Source of the DNA: Megalonaias nervosa
Taxonomy: Eukaryota; Mollusca; Bivalvia; Unionida; Unionidae
Length of the DNA: 64,000 bases
Reading direction: 5' to 3'
Assembly (NCBI GenBank): GCA_016617855.1
Contig: JAECUM010091510.1
Coordinates: 30,001-94,000 of the forward strand
Under the pieces are notes generated by a model that saw nothing but the letters and a program-made list of their open reading frames with translations, did not search any database and was not told the origin of the DNA. A program made the translations under genes and the position numbers. Below are positions 40,584 through 50,260 of the stretch, piece after piece; position 1 is the first letter of the stretch, and each line of letters starts with the position of its first letter.

Positions 40584-40824
40584 GAAAGGACATACTAATT
40601 CAATTGGTTAAAAAAAATTTTGTATTTGTATGTTAAAAAAAAATAGATGTTTGTCTATAAGCACTTCCTTTCTTTTGTCAGTAAAAAAATCCACACATCG
40701 TTTCTCTGTCTTGTCTGATAGTGAATGTCTGTGTTTGTAAGTAAAAAAGTCAACGTGAGTGTTTCTTTTAGGTCCGCGCTTTTGATGTGATGGTAATAGT
40801 GGTATTGTAAGTTTTGGTGTCAAT

Positions 40825-40912
40825 GGATGTTTACCTTCACATCCGTGCTTCAAGTATAAAAAGTGGCGCGATCGTCAGTCTGGCTACCCACGTTGACTCG
40901 TCAATATTGAAA
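40825..40912 (+). promoter_or_regulatory. Shared cassette promoter, R2
   Basis: GGATGTTTACCTTCACATCC, GTGCTTCAAG, TATAAAAA (40855 on), then GTCAGTCTGGCTACCC and GTTGACTCGTCAA. This is nearly the same as the blocks upstream of R3 and of the element B cassettes. Confidence 0.68.
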
Positions 40913-40934
40913 AAACTGTTGAATCACAAAACTG

Positions 40935-41405
40935 TTGGAGCTCCTGATGCACCTAGAGTATGCTAGGAGACTCGTGGACGAACTAGCCATGGAGGCAATC
41001 CAGGAAGAAGCCAGGATAGAGGAAGAGGAAGAGAAGAAAAAGAAAGAAGAGGAGAAGGAAAAGAAGCGAGGGATACTGCCTCACCTCATGCTAAGACCTG
41101 TGTGTCATGTCAAGCCTGAGGTGAGGACACTAACGTCTCTACAGCCATCAATTCCACAACAAAGACTGCCACAGCCTCTGCCACCAGTAACACCAGTACC
41201 AAGAGTCGCTGTCTCCCAGACAGAAAACTGGGAGGAGGAGGCAATGGAGGAGTTGGAGAGACACCGACAAGAGTGGGAGTCGCAGAGACCTCATCCCCGT
41301 GTGTGGCATAGAAGAAGAAGGCAGAGGAAACAACAAGTGTTCACTATCCGACAAACAGAAGAGTGGGATAGTGAAGCCACTCTGCACTCCCAAGAACAAT
41401 ACTGA
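40935..41405 (+). CDS. R2: Glu/Lys-rich accessory protein
   Basis: The frame is open to 41405. An ATG lies at 40947, while the aligned start in element B (48246) corresponds to a TTG here at 40935. The product has an N-terminal helix, a long EEEEKKKKEEE charged coil, the motif RPVCHVKPEVRT, and two copies of a Trp motif (QTENWEEEA and QTEEWDSEA). Element B conserves CHVKP and the Trp motifs (TEDWALE, AEDWEGEA). I do not know the family. Its mRNA would end at the stem-loop 80 bp downstream. Confidence 0.55.
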   Translation: MELLMHLEYARRLVDELAMEAIQEEARIEEEEEKKKKEEEKEKKRGILPHLMLRPVCHVKPEVRTLTSLQPSIPQQRLPQPLPPVTPVPRVAVSQTENWEEEAMEELERHRQEWESQRPHPRVWHRRRRQRKQQVFTIRQTEEWDSEATLHSQEQY

Positions 41406-41484
41406 ATTGGGAGCAAGATTGGAGTAGGAGATGCGTGTGTGGTGCCCGACCTGAGAGGTGTTACCATTAGCCAGTTCGAAAAAC

Positions 41485-41500
41485 AGCCCTTCTCAGGGTT
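41485..41500 (+). terminator. Histone-type 3' stem-loop, R2
   Basis: AGCCCTTCTCAGGGTT: stem with one G-T pair and the loop UCUC (still UHUH). GAAAAGAG starts 13 nt downstream. Confidence 0.7.
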
Positions 41501-41593
41501 AACCAGATCTCTAGAAAAGAGAGACTATTCAAGTTGCCAATTTGTGTTGCCGTAGAGTAGTGTGACTATAAACACTCACTCCTTTACTGACGT

Positions 41594-41608
41594 GTGTGTG
41601 TGTGTGTG

Positions 41609-41700
<92 letters not shown>

Positions 41701-41710
41701 TGTGTGTGTT
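41594..41710. repeat. (TG)n microsatellite between R2 and R3
   Basis: About 58 TG dinucleotides with rare interruptions. Element B has (TG)n at the same relative place (48937-48993). Confidence 0.95.
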
Positions 41711-42175
41711 TTGCGTTCGCGTGTGAATAGTAGATATGGTATGTTTTATGTATTCGCGTTCGTTTGTGTGGATAGTATAGTGTGTGTGTTTTATGCATTC
41801 GCGTCCTTTTGTGTGGATAGCAGGTATGGTGTGTTTTTTCTTCTCTTCCCGTCTGTGTGGATAGTATAGTGTGTGTTTTATGCATTCGCGTCCGTTTGTG
41901 TGGATAGTAAGTATGGTGTGTTTTATGGATTCGCGTCCGTTTGTGTGGATAATAGGTATGGTGTGTTTTCGTCTCTTCCCGCCTGTGTGGATAGTATAAT
42001 GTGTGTATTTTATGCATTCTCATTCGTTTGTGTGGACAGTAGACATGGTGTGTTTTAGGCGTTCGCGTCCGTTTGTGTGGATAGTATAGTGTGTGTTTTA
42101 GCATTCGCGTCCGTATGTGTGGATAGTAAGTATGGTGCGTTTTATGCGTTCCCGTTCTTTTGTGTGAAGTCAATG
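41711..42175. repeat. About 45-bp minisatellite
   Basis: About ten degenerate units contain GTGTGTTTTATGCATTCGCG, then TCCGTTTGTGTGGATAGTA. A single similar unit occurs in the left end of element 3 (about 57413-57470), and CGCGTCCG resembles the cassette promoter block. Confidence 0.8.
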
Positions 42176-42265
42176 TAAGGGATGTTTTCCTTCACGTCCG
42201 TGCTCCACGGATGTAAAGCAGAGCGCTTGTCAGTCTGGCTACCCGCCTTGACTAGTCAACACCAT
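42176..42265 (+). promoter_or_regulatory. Shared cassette promoter, R3
   Basis: GGATGTTTTCCTTCACGTCC, GTGCTCCACGGATGTAAAG (a weaker TATA), then GTCAGTCTGGCTACCC and TTGACTAGTCAAC before the ATG at 42271. Confidence 0.65.
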
Positions 42266-42270
42266 TAAAG

Positions 42271-42841
42271 ATGAATGTATTTAACGAATTAAGACATAGT
42301 TGGTTCTGGATGGTGGATGGAGCCTACGTAGTGGAAAGGCTTGATAAGGAATGGAGGTTTCCAGGCAGCCTAGACTATGCAAACAGCTGAAAGTAGCCAG
42401 GGATCTGTTGCAAGTCATGATAGAGGAGGAAGTAGACAAGTTAAGTGGCTTCATTCAACCTAAATATGTAAGAATAGGCACCTTGAAGCAGGCCACTGAT
42501 CTTGTCATCAGAGTGAGGTGTTGTTTGCAAGATATATTTAATTGGACAGAGTGGTCTTTTGTCCAGTGGGGATTAGTCCAGTTAAAGAATGCTGAAGACA
42601 AGATGAAAAAGGTGATGGAAGAAGAAGTGAAGAAGATTAAATAGACATGGGCAAAAGAGAAAAAGGACAAATAAAACAAAAAGAAGAAAGAGGAGTTTGA
42701 CAGACTTAACAACAACTGGATGAAGGTGCAGGAAAAATTTAGAGCAATGGGACATCCTGACTGGATTGAAGAGGATGAAAAGAAGAAGAAGAAAGGAATC
42801 ATTGAAAAAGTGAGGAACTGGTTGAAGAAGTGGAGAACATA
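42271..42841 (+). pseudogene. R3: right-terminal accessory gene, broken
   Basis: The ATG at 42271 opens a frame that stops near 42390. A shifted frame (42351-42644) is open with QLKVARDLLQVMIEEEV and a Trp-rich middle, stops at 42642-42644, and continues with stops to 42841. The last block, EEDEKKKKKGIIEKVRNWLK, is conserved in the element B relative (EKDEKKKKTNVVKKIRNWWK). So the family is an acidic/basic helical protein with a conserved KxRNWxK tail. Its 3' end was separated from its stem-loop by a SINE insertion. Confidence 0.5.
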
Positions 42842-42846
42842 GAAGA

Positions 42847-43169
42847 TGTGATGTGATGTGATTATGATTTTTAACGTAGCTTTAACAATTTTTCAGTCAT
42901 ATCGCTACGATGCCTGCAGTGTGGCAGTTTATAGTGATGTCTAGCACTGGGGCATCATGCGCAGACATGTAGCATGATGTCCCACCCAGTCACATTATCC
43001 TGACACCAGGCCGACCAGTCCTAACACTAACCTCTTAATGCTGAGCGCCAAGCGAAGCAGCTGTTAGTACCATTTTTGTAAGTCTTTGGTATGACTCGAC
43101 CGGGGATCGAACCCACGACCTCCCGCATCCGAGGCGGACGCTCTAACCACTAGGCCACCGGAGCGGTCC
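42847..43169 (-). mobile_element. tRNA-derived SINE inserted in R3
   Basis: On the minus strand the head reads CGGTGGCCTAGTGGTTAGAG (A box) and GTGGGTTCGATCCCCGGTC (B box), a tRNA-like region. A conserved body follows (TACCAAAGACTTACAAAAAT, CGCTTGGCGCTCAGCAT) and a simple ATCAC-type tail. The 12-bp duplication GAACATAGAAGA at 42835-42846 and 43170-43181 proves retroposition into element 2. The body resembles widespread mollusc SINEs as I recall them, which is the main hint for the host. Confidence 0.88.
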
Positions 43170-43181
43170 GAACATAGAAGA

Positions 43182-43512
43182 AGAAGAACCCAAAGGCTCT
43201 TTTCAAGGCCACTTTCATATGCCTCGAAAAGATTTATTCTTTCTTGCCTATATATGTGTTGTCTATGTTTCTGTCTCTACCTAGAGTAGCTGCGCGTATT
43301 CAGGTCAGCCACTCGCAACATTGTTACAAGTGTCCAGTACCATGATGTCATCCCACCTTTTCCATTCCTATTGACCCATAATTAATCTTGGAGGGGGGGG
43401 GCATATCACTCCAGGGTGTGCTATTTCTTGCTAAACATTTGAGGGCCATATCACCCAAGGCTGACTTTCCTTCTTTGGCATGATGAGGGCCCTATCGCCC
43501 CACTATACTACT
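43182..43512 (-). repeat. Right terminal inverted repeat of element 2
   Basis: The reverse complement of the left terminus, with scattered mismatches and a missing 125-bp block. It starts inside at the R3 stem-loop and ends CCCCACTATACTACT. Confidence 0.9.
43195..43210 (+). terminator. Histone-type 3' stem-loop, R3 (in the right TIR)
   Basis: GGCTCTTTTCAAGGCC: 6-bp stem with one mismatch and one G-T pair, UUUC loop, preceded by CCAAA and followed by AC. GAAAAGAT starts 15 nt downstream. It is the TIR partner of the loop at 24669. Confidence 0.72.
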
Positions 43513-43518
43513 TTTGTT
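43513..43518. repeat. Right target-site duplication TTTGTT
   Basis: It is identical to 24212-24217. Confidence 0.95.
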
Positions 43519-46372
43519 GGTTGATGAGCACCTTATGGAGGATAATTGTCTCCGTGCTCATGGAGTAACCTTTTAGACCATGATATCTTTGAGTGACCAT
43601 AGGTTTCATTTCGATTCCCACCGTATGATAGACACTTTTAAATATACCTCCCAAACCGTATCATCGTTGTGGAGCTACTCTCTGTTCACAGAATAAAGGA
43701 GTTAAAAAGCTGAAAATGTAGTTTCACGTTGACGTTTCGATTAGAGAATATATCATTTTTTCCAAGATCTATAATTCATGCTAATGCTCACATTGTCAAA
43801 ATACAATATACGGAAAGAAACATCAAACTTTATACTTGTCTCTGCCTTCGATTCGATAAATAACCTTAGTGAAAAGCAATTTTCGTTGCTTTTGCAGTGA
43901 GAATCTAATCGCCATTTTTAACATTTGTTTCTTATTATGGTATACGACGTCCCCAAAGCAAATGTTCTCATTTCGCTCTAAGGAGTCAGTTCTTCTGGAG
44001 CACTTTCGATGCAACGATTGAATAGTTGATTTGTGTCAGTCGAATATTCTTTTAGCCATTGTCGCACATCTTGCAGAATTTGCAGTTAGGATTTGGCTGC
44101 AGGAAACAATTTTGAATTGCTCTGTAGCTATCTTCATGGAGAGGACAGAACAAATGCTGCCTAAGGTGTATCCATGTTGTTGCTGCTCAGTACATTACGC
44201 AATATTTGATGCCGTTAGGGTCGTGTAGTATTTATCTATCATTATTTTTGAGGAGTCTAGAGATCAAAGCAGGAAAGAAGGAAGTTTTGTTGATTGCATT
44301 GGATCTATTATCATTTTTATATTTTTCGCTTCTATCTGATCTTCCTTCTTTCTCTTCGGAAGCAGAGTCTGTTGACATCGTCTTTTTGGCATCGACATTC
44401 AGTTATTATCTCCTCGAGGTAAGAAAAGGTGCCAACATGACTGCCAAACTTGGGCAAATTGTGTTTGACTAAACGTGGTTTTATACACTTCTAACTGCTC
44501 CCTTTTCTATTTCCCTTCTTCCGTTATCTGTGACCGTGTCTATCATCGTCATTGCGGTTGCTACTACGTTTTGTTATTGTTCGCTTTTCATGAAAAGACT
44601 GAATTCTTCAATAGTTGTTTTGGACGTCTCATTTAAACCTTTATGATGAAACATTTGAAGCCTTTACAATAGTGGTCTTTACCTTTGCGATTTATTACAT
44701 TTCTGACATCTGGACTCGATACATCAACGATTGTAACTATTATTTGTACGTGTGACATATCTACGCTATTAGGATTAGCGGGTAAGTGATGTATCTGTTG
44801 TCAGTGTTATCATATCAAGAAAAAGGAAATTGATATTTAGATTTTTAAGAAAGCAAAAACAAAGGAGAAGACGGAAGAACCTTCAAGAGCAAATGAAACA
44901 GATGACGAACCTATTCCAACATAGAGATTCAAATAATGATAGACGAAATAGAAGCAATAACCCATTCTAATGAAGCAATTCAAATAATTAAGACAATACG
45001 AAGAACAAAAAAATGACTTCTCTAATGTATTTGAAATTTCATAGTGAATGTTATTTATGAGAGTATCTCAGAAAGTAAGCATATCCGTGTATTGACGTCT
45101 TGTTTTAATCTTGATACCATTTTGACACAAACTTATTTTTATAACACGATCTTTAAGATTTATTTAGTTTTTCGGAGAGATGAATGGAGTTGGAAGAGTT
45201 CTGGTTGGTCCAGTAAAAGGTCCATGGGTTTGAATGGACATTATGGATTTTAAAACATCATCTGTAAGCTTCAAGAAACCCTTTTCCAGGCCCAAGTACT
45301 ACCCCTGATGTTGTGGTGTAGTAGCCACTGCTGCCACTGCGGGCTCTTAGTCAATTTTGGATCAAATGTATGCTGTTATTTGCTTAGTTTTGGCGACGTA
45401 AATTTTGTTTAAAGTTTCCGATTGTTTCTTATAAAATCAGAATTCGCTGACAATGACAGTTAGAGAGAAAAAGATGGTACCGGCCAAAATTCTTGTTAGA
45501 ATAACAAATCGCAGTAAGGCGAATCCAAATCCAAATTAAAATCAATTGCCTCTATAATAATATTCGCTACTTCAGTAATATTCGTGATATCACTCCATGT
45601 ATAAGATGTTTCCACAGCAGGCGCACCCCAACACGACGTTTTGATCTCAAATTATTCGAATTATTCTGCAACAATCACGGGTATTTTGTTATGAATGTTT
45701 TTAATTCATCGTGTGTGTTTGACCTTTGTCCGTGATTGATGGTTGCGTTTTGTCTAGCTAACTATTGTCATGTTCTGTGTACCTGGTTCTTGTCTTGATT
45801 ATGAAGTATTAAACAAGATGTTTATTTAGATTTGATTTAAGGAAATTGGTTTTACCCTGGGAAATTCTATTGGTCAAGTGAAACATGCATATAAATGATT
45901 TGGTAAATAACGTCCTCATTCCTATTTCATATTAATCTTTGGGAATCTATTGTCAGAGTTTAGAGTTGTGTCCTGATATAATTCTGGAGGAATTATTTAA
46001 ATCATTCATTGAAATAACAATATTCGTTGACTGGATTAACAAATTATTTTGAGATGTTTGTGTTCGATTCAAAGCTATTTTGGATTACATCTTTGTTCCA
46101 TCAGCACAGTGAAGATTACTAGAATTCATTCGGAATATTTTCGGACTTCTAAAATGGAAGTTAGGATTTATTTGGATTTAATTCACAATACTTTAACTGT
46201 TTGTTAACTTTCATGATAATGCTGTGCATTTGATTAATTAGTCTCTGTCCGGTTTTATTGAAAATGAAAAGAACTACAGTTGAAAAACCAGATATTACTA
46301 GAATTAGCAATACTTTAGCTTTAGAAAACAATTGTTCATTCAGGCAGAGGTAAAAGAGAACGAAATGCCAAT

Positions 46373-46375
<3 letters not shown>
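43519..46375. other. Non-coding stretch between element 2 and element B
   Basis: No supported gene, no repeats of note and no recognisable element ends in about 2.9 kb. The true left border of element B may lie within it, but I could not place one. Confidence 0.5.
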
Positions 46376-46471
<96 letters not shown>

Positions 46472-47589
46472 TAGAGACAGCAAGAGAGACACAGAGACGG
46501 AGAAAGAGACAGAGAGAGACAGAGATAGAGAAAGAGGGAGAGATAGAGAGAGAGACAAAGACAGAGAGAGAGACTGAGACAAAGAGAGAGACAGACGGAG
46601 AGAGAGACAGAGTGAGACAGAGACGAGACACTGAGAGAGGGAGAGATAGAGACAGAGAGAGAGAGAGAAAACAGAGAGACAGAGATAAACTGAGACAAAG
46701 AGAGAGAAATAGAGACAGAGACGGAGACAAGGAGATAGATCGAGATAAAGCGACATATAGAGGAACAGAGAGAGACACAGATAGAGAGATAGAGAGAGAC
46801 AAAGAGAGGCACAGAGACACGCAGAGCCAGAGACAGAGAGAGAAAGAGGGAGAGAGAGAAACATAGAGGGAGAGACAGAGAGAGACAGAGAGAGAGAGAG
46901 AGAGACAAACAAACAGACTGACAGACAGATTGAGAGAAAGAGAGAGACAGAGAGAGAGGGAGACAGAGACACAGAGACAGAGAGAGAGACAGAAAGAGAT
47001 AAAGAAAGATAGAGAGAGAAAGAGAGAGCGAGGGACAGAGACAGACTGAGAGAGAGAGACAGACAGAGAGAAAGAGATAGCGAGTGACAGAGACAGAAAG
47101 AGAGAGAGACAGAGAGACAGAGAGGGAGACAGAGGGACAGAGACAGAGAGACAGATAAAGAAACAGAGACAGAGAGAGACTGAGAGAGACATACACAGAG
47201 AGACAAAGATAGAGAGACACGGAGAGAAACGGAGAGAGACTGAGAGAGGGAGTTAGAGGGAGAGACATAAAGAGAGTGACAGACAGAGATAAAGAGAGAT
47301 ATAGAGAGACAGACAGACAGACAGAAACAAAGAGAGAGAGGGAGAGAGAGACAGAATGATGGAGAGAAAGACAGAGGGAGACAAGAGACAGATACATAGA
47401 GACTGGGAGAGAGAGACAGGGAGACAGAAAGAGAGAGAGAGACAAAGAGAGAGAGAGAAAAAGAAATACGGAGAGAGCGCCAGAGGTAGAGGGAGAGAGA
47501 GATGGAGAGAGAGACGGAGAGAGACAGAAACAGAGAGAGATAGACGAAGTGAAGTAGGGAGAAAGAGAGAGAGACGGAGACAGAGAGAC

Positions 47590-47648
<59 letters not shown>
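46376..47648. repeat. 1.27-kb purine tract (GAGACA-type satellite)
   Basis: It begins and ends with pure (AG)n runs and is made of degenerate GAGA/GAGACA units between them. It abuts CAGCAACATCAGCACC-type Gln codons at 47647, where element 2 has a short AGAGGG-CAGCAA transition in gene R1. The long Ser/Leu and Arg/Glu frames across it are artefacts of the repeat. Confidence 0.95.
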
Positions 47649-47830
47649 AGCAACATCAGCACCAACAACAACAACAGCAGGAGCAAGACAGAGGCTTTGT
47701 GGACTGTCATGTAGACACTAAGGAGTTCTTCTTCTTCTCCGGAGAAGCAGGTCGTTTTCCGTGGGAAAGCCTGCTGCCGGACGGGGACGTAATCCCAGAC
47801 GTTAAGAGAGATTGCCCAAACTCTTAACCA
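47648..47830 (+). pseudogene. R1-like C-terminal fragment of element B
   Basis: After Gln-rich codons the frame reads DRGFVDCHVDTKEFFFFSGE, then PDGDVIPDVKRDCPNS and a stop at about 47827. It aligns with the end of R1 in element 2 (RGFVDGRVDSKEF). The upstream part is replaced by the purine tract. The stop lies just before the stem-loop, as expected for this cassette type. Confidence 0.55.
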
Positions 47831-47837
47831 ACAAAAG

Positions 47838-47853
47838 CTCCCTTTTCAGGGCT
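47838..47853 (+). terminator. Histone-type 3' stem-loop, R1-like (degenerate)
   Basis: CTCCCTTTTCAGGGCT followed by ACCCCA. An extra T in the 5' arm weakens the two outer pairs. The loop is UUUC. GGAAGGAC follows 14 nt downstream. Confidence 0.5.
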
Positions 47854-48129
47854 ACCCCAAAGATCTAGGAAGGACAAACTACTCTATTGCCAAAATTTGT
47901 CTGTATTTGTGTGTTGGACTGTGAGTGTGATTTTTATGTCAAAAGATAGAACTGTGCCTATAAACACTTCGTGTCCCTGGCTTGTAAGATAGTGTGTGTA
48001 TGTGTGTTTGTTTTAGGGTTATATGCATGGATGGTAATAAAGTGTGTTTGTAGGAAAAATATGAACGTGATTGTTTTAGGTCCGCGCGTTGCATGTTTTG
48101 ATTGTGCTGTGGGTATTGTTAGTTTTTGT

Positions 48130-48230
48130 GTAAGGGAGTGTTTTCCTTCGCGTCCGTGCTTCAGGGATATAAAGCGTAGCGTTCGTCAGTCTGGCTACCC
48201 ATCGTTGAATAGTCAACATCCAAAATCAAT
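48130..48230 (+). promoter_or_regulatory. Shared cassette promoter, R2-like
   Basis: GTTTTCCTTCGCGTCC, GTGCTTCAGGGA, TATAAAG, then GTCAGTCTGGCTACCC and GTTGAATAGTCAAC. It is nearly identical in layout to the R2 and R3 promoters of element 2. Confidence 0.68.
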
Positions 48231-48245
48231 AGAGCACAGAAGATA

Positions 48246-48700
48246 ATGGAACTCCAAATTAACCTGGAAAATACTCGTTGCCTCCTAAACTAACTAGCCA
48301 TGGAGGCTATTGCTGAAGAAGAAGAAGTTGCGTTAGAGTAGGAGAAGGAGAAGGAGAAAGAAAAGAGCATAATCTATCTGATGCGACCCATCTGCCATGT
48401 GAAACCTGTGGTGAAGACACCATTACAGAAACCACCGCAAGCGTTCGCGGTGCCTCGTACCGAAGATTGGGCCTTGGAGCTGGAGCTACAACGCCAAGAG
48501 TGGGAACCTCAGCGACCACAGCAGCAGTATCAGCATGTACGGGCAAGGGATGCAGTCTTCACAATCCCTCAAGCCGAAGACTGGGAGGGTGAAGCGAATC
48601 AACCCTCTTCAGCACTCCCTATCTTTACCATTTCGTGGGAGAACGAATGGAGTCGTGGATGTGTGTGTGGTGCCAGGCCTGGGAGGTGTCATCATTAAGA
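48246..48700 (+). pseudogene. R2-like accessory gene of element B
   Basis: The frame from 48246 (MELQINLENTRCLLN) has a TAA soon after and a TAG near 48340, then is open with MRPICHVKPVVKTP, RTEDWALELELQRQEWEPQR and PQAEDWEGEA before a terminal Cys-rich piece. It aligns with R2 of element 2 in the CHVKP and Trp motifs. The segments are conserved although stops separate them. The function is unknown. Confidence 0.6.
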
Positions 48701-48723
48701 AGGTGTATTTGAAATTTAAAAAC

Positions 48724-48739
48724 AGCCATTCTCAGGGCT
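48724..48739 (+). terminator. Histone-type 3' stem-loop, R2-like
   Basis: AGCCATTCTCAGGGCT: one A-G mismatch, loop UCUC as in R2 of element 2. GAAAAGAGAG follows 13 nt downstream. Confidence 0.62.
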
Positions 48740-48936
48740 ATCCAGATCTTCAGAAAAGAGAGACTGATCAATTTGCCAATAATATTAGTGTTTGTTGGTA
48801 GTGTGTGTATGTGTGACTGTCTGTGTGTGTGTGTCTTTCCCTGAACAAAACCCATGGTTCCAACACTTATGAGTGTTTGTATTGTGTGAAAGTAAAGTAG
48901 TTTCACTTTAAATACTAACTCCTTTGCTGATGTGAG

Positions 48937-48993
<57 letters not shown>
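48937..48993. repeat. (TG)n microsatellite of element B
   Basis: It is in the same place between R2- and R3-like cassettes as in element 2. Confidence 0.93.
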
Positions 48994-48999
<6 letters not shown>

Positions 49000-49340
49000 T
49001 AACCAAACCCTTGTCCCTACACTCATGAGTGATTGTTTTGTGTGAAAGTAATGTGACTCTAAACACTGACTCATTTGGTGGTGAGTTTGTAGGTAATGGT
49101 GTATTTTTGTAAATAAAAAGTTTCCTTCTCCACTATTTGTTAGCATGAAGTATTGTTGATTTTGTTGGTATTAGTGTATTGACTTGTATAAAAATTTATT
49201 TTAGGTCAGCACTCTCATCTCTGGGGATTGTATGGTATGTGATGTGCGTAGTTAGTGTGAGGGGATGTTTTCCTTCTGGTCCGTGTTTGACGTATATATT
49301 ACGTAGCGTTTCGTGCACTTCATCTTTGAATTTTCAAACG

Positions 49341-49745
49341 ATGGCAACGAACTACGTCGACAAAACGCAGATGTTAAAAGAGGTTGTGGATACCTTACGG
49401 ATAGTTGAAGAAATGATTGTAAGGTTGGAGTATGGTTCATATAGCCCCCACAGATTGAAAATGGAAATTAGTAATTTAAGGAGAGGGAAGGAAATATTAA
49501 GGGAGCTTATAAAACAGTAAAAAGAAGAAAAGGAGGATTTGGAGGAAAAAGAACAGATTAGAAGATACAACGAAAAAATAATGAAAGAGGAGGAAAATGA
49601 AAATGGACAAAAGAGGAGGAGGAGGAGGAGAAGGAGGAAGAGGAGGAGGAAAAGGATGAGAAGAAGAAAAAGACAAATGTAGTGAAGAAGATAAGGAACT
49701 GGTGGAAGAGAAGAAGAGAAGAGAGACAGCAGAAGAAGATGAAGA
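49341..49745 (+). pseudogene. R3-like right-terminal gene of element B
   Basis: The ATG at 49341 opens MATNYVDKTQMLKEVVDTLR, open to a TAA at 49518. Purine-rich codons follow; in a shifted frame they give EKDEKKKKTNVVKKIRNWWK, the conserved tail of R3. A preceding GGATGTTTTCCTTC and a TATATA (about 49292) mark a diverged promoter. The gene is outward-directed and ends in the terminal repeat. Confidence 0.5.
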
Positions 49746-49753
49746 AACCCAAC

Positions 49754-49769
49754 GGCCATTTTCAGGGCC
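49754..49769 (+). terminator. Histone-type 3' stem-loop, R3-like
   Basis: GGCCATTTTCAGGGCC: one A-G mismatch, UUUC loop, preceded by CCAAC. GAAAAGATG starts 13 nt downstream. Confidence 0.7.
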
Positions 49770-50071
49770 CCTCAACTGTCTCGAAAAGATGCCCATTCTC
49801 TCTTGCCTAAATTAATTTGTAGTCGAATGTATAGTTGCTTGTGTGATAGATTTATGTAGATAAATCTATGTAAGTCTGTCTCTATGTCTCTAACCCTGTC
49901 TCTAGCCACGTCTCTATGTCTATGTCTCTATTTGTTCTTAGAGTAGGGCGTATTCAGGTCAACACCTTGCAACACTATTCCGCCGATTGAGGTCAGCCTC
50001 TTGCAACATTGTTGCCATTGTTTCCCCAGTGTCCAGTACCGTGACGTCACCCCTCTCCAATACCTATTGAC

Positions 50072-50260
50072 AGGCCCAATACATTGTATCTATACATTCC
50101 CTGTGTTAAATTTCCCTTGTCCGTATACAGTCCCACTCCTGTTCAATTCCCCTTGTCCGTAGACAGACCCAATACATTGTCGATATACATTCCCAATGTT
50201 AAATTTCCCTTGTCCGTATATAGTTCCACTCCTGATCAATTCCCCTTGTCCGTATAGGGC
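50072..50260. repeat. Two tandem 94-bp units in the element B terminus
   Basis: Each unit contains CCCAATACATTG, AAATTTCCCTTGTCCGTATA and AATTCCCCTTGTCCGTA. Similar CCTACGGACAAG motifs occur in the left end of element 3, which links their termini. Confidence 0.8.

Larger units (their letters stand above)
24218..43512. mobile_element. Element 2: full-length Polinton/Maverick with TIRs and 6-bp TSD
   Basis: The ends read AGTAGTATAGTGGGGC at 24218 and its reverse complement ending GCCCCACTATACTACT at 43512. The flanks TTTGTT at 24212-24217 and 43513-43518 form the 6-bp target duplication that is diagnostic for Polintons, as is the AG...CT terminus. The 19.3-kb interior contains polymerase B, packaging ATPase, chromodomain integrase, penton, pVI-like, capsid and protease genes plus accessory cassettes at both arms. 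Nearly every gene carries at least one stop or frameshift, so this copy is no longer autonomous, while its termini are well preserved. A SINE has inserted near the right end. Confidence 0.96.

Noticed and set aside
43080..43169. Independent tRNA gene
   Set aside because: The tRNA-like region is the head of a SINE with a body, a tail and a 12-bp target duplication.
46340..47710. Very long Ser/Leu-rich and Arg/Glu-rich reading frames
   Set aside because: They are translations of the purine tract in several frames and both strands; the repeat has no stop codons by composition.
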